From positions 1-64,000 of the forward strand of contig QJNS01000082.1 in the NCBI GenBank assembly GCA_004154925.1: a DNA stretch of 64,000 nt, written 5' to 3'. This document shows positions 13,053-21,756 of this stretch, one piece after another; the first letter of the stretch is position 1, and each line of letters opens with the position of its first letter. Source of the stretch: Monosporascus cannonballus (taxonomy: Eukaryota; Ascomycota; Sordariomycetes; Xylariales). Below the pieces are notes generated by a model, which was not told where the DNA came from, searched no databases, and was given only the letters and a program-made list of their open reading frames with translations. The position numbers and the translations under genes were made by a program.

Positions 13053-13242
13053 TATTACAGGCTAAAGCCTATAGGGCAGCTCGGGCTTACGGAGCGAGCT
13101 CCTTAGCCCGAACTCACCCATATGTATATAAGGAGCAGCTACCTCGTTGGTAGCTAGCTATTTCTCCCTTTTCCTCTTTACCTTAAATATAAACCTTTAT
13201 TGGGCCGTATTTCCGTTTAACTTACGTATTATACCCGTTACA
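13053..13242 (+). repeat. Element C 5' LTR
   Basis: 190 bp, starting TATTACAGGC (original TG changed to TA) and ending CCCGTTACA. A strong dyad lies at 13082-13110 (CGGGCTTACGGAGC paired with GCTCCTTAGCCCG). A TATA-like TATGTATATAAGG follows at 13121-13133 and may be the promoter of the element. Base composition is near balanced while the adjoining interior is heavily AT-shifted. Confidence 0.9.
13121..13133 (+). promoter_or_regulatory. TATA-like box in element C LTR
   Basis: TATGTATATAAGG in the 5' LTR corresponds to TATATATATAAGG at 18411-18423 in the 3' LTR. The position, just past the long dyad and mid-LTR, fits an RNA polymerase II core promoter at the U3/R border. This is inferred only from sequence. 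Confidence 0.35.
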
Positions 13243-13299
13243 TATATTTAAAGTTACAATTTATTACAGTTTCCGGAAAGCTAGGTAAAAACGAAACGT

Positions 13300-14560
13300 T
13301 TTCCAAAAATACCCTGGTTACGGATAATAAACTAAAGAAAATCTTATAGCAAAGTAATTATGAAATAATATAACCGACGAAATTATAAACGTACTTACGG
13401 CATTAACCTCGTTCGGAACCATTAACGAAAACTTATAGTATTAATTATTCGTAAATATATTTTAAAAGTTTAATATATAGTAGGAAAAATTTACCAAATT
13501 AATTCTTAGCTATAACGAAATAATAAATAATTTACTTAACCGGATAACGGAAATAAAAAAATACCTTTTTACGAAAACGAAAAAAAAACCTTTATAAAAT
13601 AAGACCCGTTTTACCAAAAACTTACGGTAAACTTACCGCTTAATAATACGTTCGTAAAAGCAAATCGTAAGCCTATAAAATAACCTTTATAAAATAAGAA
13701 ATAAAAAACGTTCCGTTCGTTTTTTGCTATATTTTATGCGAAAATAAAGGAAAACCGGTTTATTTTCGATCTTTTTACAATAATTTATTTAAGTATTATA
13801 ATATTTATATTTATCGAAAAATAATTATAACTTAATTATTAGTTCGAAATAAAAAATTACGAAAGGATTTCGCCGTCAATAATTTCTGTTTTTATATAAA
13901 AAAGTAATTTAAAAATAAACAAATGGTATAATCCGTTAAAAAATAATTATAACGTATAAAGTAAAATAATAATTAACGGGTTTAAAATTATTTATTAAAT
14001 TTTAAGCTTACGTTAGCGGAATATAAAGGCTTAATATAACCTTTAATAATTAAAATGATTTCCTTAAATACTAATATTAATATATAATTTTATAATATAT
14101 TAATTACGAAAAATATGCCTTATAACAATTATAACCGTTAAATACGTAAAGCAAATAAAGTAATTAATCGCTTAAAGGTTTTATCCGATTATTATATAAA
14201 TAAAAAAATAACGATCTGGTATTCCGGTAAAAAAAACGAAATAATTAATTAATAATAATATATAAACCAAATTAATAAATTAATTTAAATAATAAATACT
14301 TAAAGGGATATATTTATAACGGATGTCGTATAATTAATTACGTTAATTTTTAAATTTATAAATTAATAATAAAATAACCGAAAAAATGGATTTAAAAATA
14401 ATTCGGAATAAGGTTAAAATAACCGGCTTTATGCAAAATAATTTTTTAATAATAAAGTAAAAACTTAAAAACAAAAAAAAATAATATTTCCGTTACGGTA
14501 TTATGAATTATTCGAATTAGGAATGCCCTAAATATAAACCCGTAAAATAACTTCGTCCGG
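13300..14560 (+). pseudogene. Element C gag with CCHC knuckle
   Basis: The plus-strand coding-like region after the 5' LTR ends with a zinc knuckle at 14485-14526. It reads as 14 codons in CX2CX4HX4C spacing, with two Cys and the His now Tyr, a Trp-type codon now TAG, and the last Cys kept. Upstream there are many Lys and Asn codons and stops of the RIP type. No functional product is possible. Confidence 0.65.
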
Positions 14561-14599
14561 CTAAGACGGAGATTATGGTAATAAATTTACAAAATATTA

Positions 14600-17500
14600 T
14601 TAATAAGGATAACGATTTGGATAACGAAAATTTAAAAAAAATAACCTTTATTAAAAATTATTAATAAAAAAAGGATATAATAAAGGAAACATTACAAAAA
14701 ATTAATAATAAATTAAATAATACTTTTTTATATTAAATAATTTAATTAATAATATTATATATATAAACGTCTTAATCGATAATAAATATATTTATTATTT
14801 TGCGTTTAATTAACGGCTAATCCGCTATTTAAATTTATAATATATATTTATTATATTCCGTTAATTATAGTTAGCGAAAAATAACGAATTTATAATAACC
14901 GTAATCCGAAAAATTATTTATATTAACGTAAACTTAAATAGCTGCTTAAAACAAATTCAGAGGTACGTAATTAAAAATTTATTTTTCCCCCTGATTTTAA
15001 AAAAACCTTAAATAAAATATAATAATATCGTATACGAAACGAAATAACGGTTTATCCGTTTTGCAAATAACGTTATTACGCCCATATTACGCAAAAAAAA
15101 TAATTTAATAAAGAACTTAAGGACCGCCTAAAAAGGTGGTTACAGAAATATAAAGAAATTTGCCTAATAACAATTATAACTTTCGCGGTAATAACGCGGT
15201 AAAGCCGCCGTAAGAAAAACAGGATATAATTATTCGTAATTTTTATAAAAAATATTAATAAGGCCTTAAAAATAAAGCCGTAATTAACTTTTAAGGATAT
15301 AATAAAATATTTTCCTAAAAAGGTACGGAAATTCCGAAATCTTTTTATAAACGACGAAAACTTATTATTATTACTTTATTATAATAATAATAACGTAATA
15401 ATAAATCTGGAAATAAATATTTCGGATTAGGAAAAAGCAGTCCAATAAGAATTTTTATACGGGATATTAAAAGAAAAATTATTAATTTTACGCAAAATAT
15501 TTAAAGATTTATTTAATAAAAATTAAATTCGGATTAATAACTTCTTTATAAATATCCCGGTATTATTCGTAAAAAAACCTAATAAGGGTTTACGGTTTTA
15601 TATAAATTATAAGAAATTAAATAAGATTACGAAATAAAATTATTATCTTTTTCCATTAATAAAGGAAATATTACGAATCTTATTGTAGGCTCGGTAATTT
15701 ACGAAATTCGACGTTCGAACGTCCTTTTACCGGATACATATCTATTAAAAAAACGAATGGAAAATTACGTTCCGTATACGTTTCGGGTTTTTCGAATAAC
15801 TGGTATACTTATTCGGCTTTAACGGTATACCGGTTATTTTCCAACGTTATATTAATATCACGTTAAAACGTTACCTTAATAATTTTTATTTTACGTATAT
15901 GAATAATGTATTAGTTTATTTATCCGGTTTTCGGATTAACTGTATAACTAAAGTTAAGCTGGTATTCCGCCGTTTAACGAAAATAAACCTAAAGCTGGAT
16001 CTGAATAAATACAAATTCGTAATCCAAAAAATAAAATATTTAAAATTTATTATCGAAATAAAAATAAATTTAAAAATTAATTCCAAAAACGTAATTATTA
16101 TTCGAGAACAAAAACCTTTTATTAACGTAAAAAAAGTTAAAAGCCCTAGTAAACCCATTAACCCTTATCAAACCCCTATAAAAAACCCTAACAGAATAAC
16201 GGTTCCCCTTTTACGACTAATTAAAAGAAACCCTTTTCCGTTAAAAAAACGAAGAATAATAGGTTTTCGATTAACTTAAAAAGCTTTTTATTATAGCGCC
16301 TATTTTTACGTATTAAAACCCCTAAAGAAATAGTAATAAAAATAAATTATTCCGGTTAAATAGCTAAAAAATACTGATTTTAATTTAATTTATTAAGCCG
16401 CCTATAATTAATCACGTATTTCTCAGAGGTTTATTATTAATTAAATATACTTACAAAATATATAACAAAAAATTATTAATTATCGTTAAAACGTTAACGG
16501 AATAAAAAAAAGAACTTCAAGAATTAATTAATCTTTTTACGATCTTAATAAATTTAATAAGTTAATTTCTTACCTGCCTTTAATTTCGTATTTAAATATC
16601 GCCTTAATAAATTAATAAATTAACCCGATACCATATTTCGCAAATTATAAAATGTATTTCGTAACAAAAAAATATTAAGTTTAAAAAGTAAATAATCCGA
16701 TTAATTAAAGAAAAATAATTATTTAACGAATTAACGTAAATTTAAAAAGTTTTAATAACTATAATTTACTTAGAGTAAAATATTAACGAATAATTAGTTA
16801 TATCCCCTAGCAAAAAATATTTTTCGAAAAAAACCTTAAAAAATATAAGATTTAAAAATTATTAAAAATAAAACCTTAAATATGGTATATACCGTTATGG
16901 CCCAAAAATTACATAACTTCCCCCTAGTTATAAACGCGGTAAAAACTTTTATAACGGAATACTTTTTTAATTTTAAAGGTATTTTATAATTCAAAAAACA
17001 TATTTAAGTCCTTATTTAAAAACCGTTCCGGACGTTATTAATCCAACGGGTATACGATTTTCATATTACTGGTTACCTAAGAAAAATGCTATATTAATAA
17101 TATTAATCCGTAATTATTATTAGCCGGGATAAATTTAAAATATATGCCGCTTTTGCTGTAATTATAACGTATATAATAAGTCGTATATATAAAAAAAATA
17201 AAAAAAAGTTATTACGGCCTTTATTTATATTAAACTGATTTTATTTAGATTTTTCGATAAACTTTATAATTGACTTACCGGCAAAGCAAAAAAAGAACCT
17301 TTATTTTTTTATAATATTCCATAATTACTTAACGAAAATAATTATTTTAAAGCCGATATTTAATATAGACGTAAAAACATACGTTTAATATTTTATTACT
17401 TGCTATTAAAAATATTATAATTTTCTTAAAGAATTAATATTTAATAAAGAAAATAACTAAATAAATATATTATGGACCTAATTATATAACTTAATATATT

Positions 17501-18315
17501 TTTTTATCTTTAAACGGACGGAATTACGAAAAAAGTTAACTAAAAAGTTTTCGCGTATTTCCGTTATTTTATAAATTACGCATAATTTAATTAAATTAAA
17601 TTCCTACCGGTAATATAACTAGCTTTTAACGGCAGGAATTCTTTATTAAAAATAAACCCTTTTTTCCTAATTTACGGATATAATATAAAGCTTATTAATA
17701 ATATATCGGTAACACTTTAATTAATTTTTAAAACGAAAAAATATATTAATTGTATTAGGAAATTACGAAAAAATATGAAATTTGCATAAATTATTATGGC
17801 GTTAGTTTAAGCCCAGATAAAATAATTAATTAACGTTTTTAAAAAATAAATATTACGTTTCGAAATAAAAAACTTAATATGGCTAAATATAAAAAACGTA
17901 ATTATCTTATAATTATTTAAAAAATATCTTAAATATACGTTAAATACAAAATTACCACAATTACGTTATACAATACCGTAAAAATAAACGTATTATTAAA
18001 AATATACCCGAAATTCGATATAAATTTCTTAAAATTAATAGCAAAAAACTTATTATTTAATTAAATTCTAAATAATAGTTAACTATTATCGATATTATTA
18101 AAGAAAAAGGGAAAAAAGTATATAATAAAATATATATTAAAAGCCGAAAATAAGCGCGTAAATTATAGTTACCAAATATAATTATCTTTAATAATTTCGA
18201 AAACTTATTCGAAAACGGAAACGGGATCGGCGAAAACGTAAAAATACGAACAAAAATAAAAAAAAAGTATAAGCAAAATCGCGGCCATCTCGCCGTAATC
18301 TCGTTATTTCTTAAA
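14600..18315 (+). pseudogene. Element C pol: protease, RT, RNase H, integrase, chromodomain
   Basis: The aspartic protease site is at about 14769, reading VLIDNKY where D-S-G is expected. RT spans about 15620-16200: YLFPLIKE, then the FDVRTSFYRI catalytic region, and the box YMNNVLVY, where YMDD has lost both Asp to Asn. The stretch 15899-16279 is still open for 126 codons and holds LDLNKYKF and KYLKFIIE of the RT thumb. RNase H starts near 16300 (INYSG in place of TDCSG). Integrase covers about 17230-17950, with FIIDLP and a LWT-type motif. A chromodomain remnant near 18080-18190 is followed by a Lys/Arg-rich tail. Order and motifs are those of a fungal chromovirus. Confidence 0.85.
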
Positions 18316-18332
18316 GGCGAAAAAAGGGATGA
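18316..18332 (+). other. Polypurine tract of element C
   Basis: GCGAAAAAAGGGATGA lies directly upstream of the 3' LTR start at 18333. It is almost all purine and in the position used to prime plus-strand DNA synthesis in LTR elements. Confidence 0.7.
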
Positions 18333-18522
18333 TGTTATAGGCTAAAGCCTATAAGGCAGCTTAGGCTTACGGAGCAAACTCCTTAGCCCGAGCTCACCTA
18401 TATATATATAAGGAATAGCCACCTCGCTGGTAGCTAGCTGTTTTTCCCCTTTCCTCCTTACCTTGAATATAAACCTTTATTGGGCCGTGCCTCCGTTTAA
18501 CCTACGCATTGTGCCCGTTACA
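18333..18522 (+). repeat. Element C 3' LTR
   Basis: 190 bp from TGTTATAGGC to CCCGTTACA, colinear with the 5' LTR without gaps. It keeps the original TG start that the 5' copy has lost. Differences between the two LTRs are nearly all transitions. The hairpin (18362-18390) and TATA-like box (18411-18423) are retained. Confidence 0.92.
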
Positions 18523-18559
18523 GTTATCGCGTTATTTTTTATAATAAAAATGAAAATAT

Positions 18560-18766
18560 TATAAGATAATAAATAATTGTAAACTGAAATAAGGTAATTT
18601 CCGACTAATCGTAAAATAGATTATAAGAAATAAATGTATTAAGTTATTTCCATCTAGCGCTTCCTACTAGCTGCTAGATGGTAAATTTATATTAATAAGT
18701 CGATCGGTGGCTGATCGGTAGCTGGTCGGCTACCAGCCTTATCCATATAGAAACTGTATTCTCATA
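18560..18766 (-). repeat. Family-A LTR (5' LTR of A1)
   Basis: 207 bp, the same length as 5508-5714 and colinear with it. It is separated from the element C target duplication by 32 bases of A1 leader. It starts TATAAGATAATAA and ends TCTCATA. The first half is more mutated than the second, which keeps GATCGGTGGCTGATCGGTAG. Confidence 0.87.
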
Positions 18767-18775
18767 ATCTATAAC

Positions 18776-19830
18776 CACGGAAACCCGCCTATAATAACGT
18801 TCGCGGAACTAATAACGGTACCTCCGCTTTAAAATAGCAAATACACCTATATTAAAAGGTTGAAATATTTAAAAAACGTAAATAAACAGAAAAATAATAT
18901 ATATCATATTTTAAAAATACATCCACATAAATATCTCGGTAATATAGCTATTATAGCCGTCGATTACTAATAACTTCCACTCGTCCAGGTTCTGGAGCTT
19001 AATATAGGGAATAAAAACCTCGCGAAACCATTTTAAGCCGATTTCTGTATTCTTTTAGCCTTTTTTTAACGTAGTAAGGTATTAATTGTCGCATGCCTTA
19101 TTATCCAAATTAAAAAAATTATTATTATTATTATACGTTAATACCGTTAAAGATTACGAAAGGTAATAACAAACGCTCGTTAATATTAATATATGTAATT
19201 ATAGTAATTTATTTCCTTTTGAACGTATCCTTTAAAAAAATACTTTTTTTAAAGGTTTTTCTGAAAACGAAATAATTTTTTATCTATGTCTTTTATTATT
19301 CGAATTTTGTTTGCGTTGTATCGGTTCCTTCACTTAATAACCTTAATTTTCGACAAAGCGAAACGTTCGAATAGAATATAGGTAAAGGCCGAGAAAACGT
19401 TATTTAAACGCTTATAATCGATCGTTTTGCCCTTAAAGGTTCTAATTTCAGAATAGCGACGCAAAAATCGGGTTACTTAACCTTTTTTTAGGCGTTTAAG
19501 GCTGCCGTTATTAATTAGGAGGCGCTGTATATATAAGCGGAATTGCGAATAAGGTGGCGTATAACTTATTTAACCTTATATGATAACCTAATGGGTTAAA
19601 ACTTTCTCTTAGATTCGTAATAATTTCTAACAACTTTTATCGAACTTTTTTTCGTCCGTATACCTTGAATACGGCGTAAGGTGTATCTTTTGTTAACCTG
19701 GTAGCCCTTGAAGGCTAAATGCAAAGACTTTTTAAGTATTACTTCGTTAATCGCCTACGCTGTACGGAATTGAGCTAAAAACTGCACATCGTTCGAAAGC
19801 ACAGATTTTAACGAATAAGAAGATAATTTT
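18776..19830 (-). pseudogene. Fot1/pogo-like (DDE_1) transposase, RIPped
   Basis: On the minus strand the C-terminal half reads as a DDE_1 endonuclease. A GLKWFREVFIP string (about 19060-19020) leads into DEWKLLVIDGYNSYI (about 18990-18945), the region around the second catalytic Asp (DGHxSH in relatives, His now Tyr), then FKYDIY and later NIGVFAILKRRYRY. That is the usual order in Fot1/pogo and CENP-B-related enzymes, which cut and paste DNA at TA sites. The N-terminal part (19830-19400) holds KSSIKVVRNYYES and further coding-like sequence, broken by TAA and TAG. I could not find the terminal inverted repeats. Element A1 abuts its C-terminal end. Confidence 0.75.
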
Positions 19831-19839
19831 TTCAATTTT

Positions 19840-20332
19840 TATAAGCGTTGTGAAAAAGCTCTCTAAAGGGAAAAAAAATCAGTAAATGGCTTAACGCGCA
19901 ATGCGGTTGTGGGGTGGCGCGTTGATGGGGTGGAGTCCGGATGGGGGGTCATCTTATATCATATAGGCGCTATACCTGCAGTGACTCGCTGTACTCAGAC
20001 CCAAATCGTATCAATGATTATGATATTCACCGCAAACATGATACACCGGGCGGGAGGGTGTGATCCGATCGTATTGGGCTGATCCTATTTAATAGACAAT
20101 GAGATGATTCGGGTTTACATAACATGAAAGCGAAATTTTATTATATTAAACCTAAAATATTCCATAGATAATTGTTCGACGTGGAATGTTAAAAAATGTA
20201 AGTCTTTATATTATAAAGGAACATTATCAGATTTTATACACCCACCCCGGCTTTTAAAACACTTCGAGGCTGGACGCCTGAATACAGAGCGCTGGGGTAT
20301 CGCCGATATGTCGATTCGGTAACGAAGCTCTT
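19840..20332. other. Island of ordinary base composition, no gene recognised
   Basis: Balanced base composition appears abruptly around 19880 (GCGCAATGCGGTTGTGGGG). I find no long open frame. The minus-strand frame at 20234-20494 mostly reads through a solo LTR and is probably meaningless. This may be unique host sequence caught between repeats, since RIP acts on repeats. Confidence 0.45.
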
Positions 20333-20530
20333 TGTAAGGTAATGAATAAGTAAGCGAGGTGATGGCGAGCAGTCGCAGACCATTCCAAGAAGTGCGTGTA
20401 TTGGCAGACTTCTATCTGGGTTGTGTATGCGTTGCCCCAATGTGGAGCTTGTAGTTATCCCAGAGGATATGAGTCGGCAACTAGTCGCCGACATTTAGCC
20501 GTATCTCTCATATTCGGTCATTTCCTTACA
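20333..20530. repeat. Solo LTR related to family A with perfect target duplication
   Basis: 198 bp starting TGTAAGGTAATGA and ending TTTCCTTACA, flanked by CTCTT on both sides (20328-20332 and 20531-20535). It shares GAGCAGTCGCA, CATTCCAAGAAGTG and TAGTCGCC-type blocks with the LTRs of A1 and A2 but is clearly a different subfamily. It shows little RIP. TG...CA ends plus a 5-bp duplication support a solo LTR left by recombination. Confidence 0.85.
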
Positions 20531-20535
20531 CTCTT

Positions 20536-21340
20536 GCTAGCCGATTTTACTTTGGTAGTTTAAGCCGGAATCGAACGTACGACTTATTGCCAGTTCTGAT
20601 TTAGCTTTAAGGTTCGCTCTTAAATAGCTTTCGAAGGTAATTAATGTATGTTGTATATTAGTGAGCACTAACATAGGAACGTAACATAATAACCATTATG
20701 CTACAAGGGCTTACAGCTATCGGACCTATAATGCCGAAAACGCAAGGCCTTATTGTTACGGTTGCACCTTATACCGCTGCGCCACCAGGGCAAAAGATCG
20801 GTGGAATGATCGCAATTGTGGCAATCATCCTGGTGCTTACCGCTGTATATACGCCTGGAGCTGGTACGGTGGACAAGGTCGTAACACTTATACTATAGCA
20901 AGACATTATCAGATTGCATACCAGTATAAAAAGCTTTTCGTTTGACGACATTTGATTTCACGCCATTTAGTTATTTTATAACGACCATGTTAATAGTAAC
21001 ATATAAACCGCCATCACATAATACATAAATTCAGAATTGTACAAGTTCTATCTCAGCGGTTACGTCGGCAGGTCCCGCGTCTTTAAGTTATCTTAGGTCG
21101 AATAATCTAACTTAGACAAGAAAGTAATGGTGGTCTTGGCACTTTTTGGGAAGTAGCACATCAAGTCGGAATGCTGCTCGACCACATTTCCTAATAAAGG
21201 GTGAGCCAGGTATAGATTCATCTGCCGGGGGAGGGGGGACGAGGGTTTTCAAATCTGTCACACTCCAACCACGTAGGATTCCTATGAGACCCTGACATCA
21301 CACACAGAAGCATATAACTGAAGAAAAGTGTATTAACAGG
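20536..21340. other. Second part of the GC-normal island
   Basis: About 800 bases with balanced composition, a GGGGGAGGGGGG-like purine run near 21227, and no protein family that I recognise. A small frame at 20698-20898 is listed separately. Composition drops back to AT-rich after about 21340. Confidence 0.4.
20698..20898 (+). CDS. Small hypothetical protein with one hydrophobic segment
   Basis: A 66-codon frame in the GC-normal island with ordinary codon use. The N-terminal half is rich in Gly, Pro and Thr. A hydrophobic run of about 17 residues (MIAIVAIILVLTAVY) at residues 37-51 could span a membrane. I recognise no domain and see no clear promoter or intron sites. The opposite strand is also open over much of the same stretch (20769-20951), so this may be chance in unmutated DNA. 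Confidence 0.2.
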   Translation: MLQGLTAIGPIMPKTQGLIVTVAPYTAAPPGQKIGGMIAIVAIILVLTAVYTPGAGTVDKVVTLIL

Positions 21341-21685
21341 TTGCCTTACCTCTAGAAGGTTCTAGATAAAAGGTAAAAGTAACGAACCCTCCTTTTATAT
21401 ACGTAAATACAACTGTAATCAAAAGGAAAAAAAAATACTCGGAACACATAAAACAACCTTCTTTTAATAAGTGATCAAACTAAGCTAAAACTAAGTTATT
21501 TAATCGACTTCAGCTAAGTTTAATATATTTTCCTAGCTATTAAGAACAAATAATTGAAATTATTACGATATTAAGTAATTACCTTCTACAAAATACTGTA
21601 ATAATTAAAATAAAAATAAATAAAAAATAAATAAAAATAAAATCGCGATTACAGATCTATTTTAAAAAAGAGACTTATAATCGAC
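21341..21685. other. AT-rich stretch preceding the tRNA-like sequence
   Basis: Contains a run of short AAATAA-type repeats at about 21600-21645. No open frame or shared repeat is visible. Confidence 0.4.
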
Positions 21686-21756
21686 ACTTCTAATAGAATT
21701 CGAATCTATTAATTCAGGTGTTAAAACCTGACGTTATATTATTAAATTATAGAAAC
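21686..21756 (-). tRNA. tRNA-like cloverleaf, possibly organelle-derived or a pseudogene
   Basis: The 71-nt minus-strand sequence folds as a tRNA. The acceptor is 7 bp (GTTTCTA with TAGAAGT, two G-U pairs). A T-arm ATAGA-TTCGAAT-TCTAT has a perfect 5-bp stem and 7-nt loop. The anticodon stem is TCAGG/CCTGA, and a short D-arm becomes a GTT/AAC stem if one A was originally G. The anticodon loop is 8 nt (TTTTAACA), so the anticodon is ambiguous. Low GC and the simple D-arm (ATTTAATAATATAAC) look like a fungal mitochondrial tRNA, so a nuclear copy of mitochondrial DNA is one explanation. No CCA is encoded. Confidence 0.5.

Larger units (their letters stand above)
13053..18522 (+). mobile_element. 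Element C: complete Ty3/Gypsy chromovirus nested in A1
   Basis: Two LTRs of exactly 190 bp (13053-13242 and 18333-18522) flank a 5.1-kb plus-strand interior. The target duplication is perfect: GTTAT at 13048-13052 and 18523-18527. The interior shows gag with a CCHC knuckle, aspartic protease, RT, RNase H, integrase and chromodomain in that order, and a polypurine tract directly before the right LTR. Both ends are intact, so the insertion is full-length, but the interior is full of RIP stops. Because it splits A1, it arrived later than A1. Confidence 0.93.
5508..18766 (-). mobile_element. Element A1: family-A Ty3/Gypsy chromovirus, RIPped, with two insertions
   Basis: Two 207-bp LTRs (5508-5714 and 18560-18766) bound an internal region coding on the minus strand in the order gag with CCHC knuckle, protease, RT, RNase H, integrase and chromodomain, then an extra sense frame before the 3' LTR. 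The element is split by a family-B LTR (12500-12899) and by complete element C (13053-18522). Without these it is about 7.4 kb, matching sister copy A2. It runs 3' to 5' along the window, so the 5' LTR is on the right. The flanks (AATAA left, ATCTA right) do not form a target duplication, so the ends may have been rearranged. All frames are broken. Confidence 0.88.

Noticed and set aside
15916..16158. Minus-strand frame of 80 codons
   Set aside because: It is the antisense shadow of the well-identified RT region of element C at 15899-16279.
20234..20494. Minus-strand frame of 86 codons
   Set aside because: Most of it runs through the solo LTR at 20333-20530, and it shows no domain.
20558..20632. 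Possible minus-strand tRNA: a GTTCGATTCC B-box-like string, a TGG that would be an encoded CCA, and a partial acceptor stem
   Set aside because: The T-stem does not pair (GTACG against CCGGC), the anticodon stem fails, and no A-box is present. Only isolated tRNA-like strings remain.
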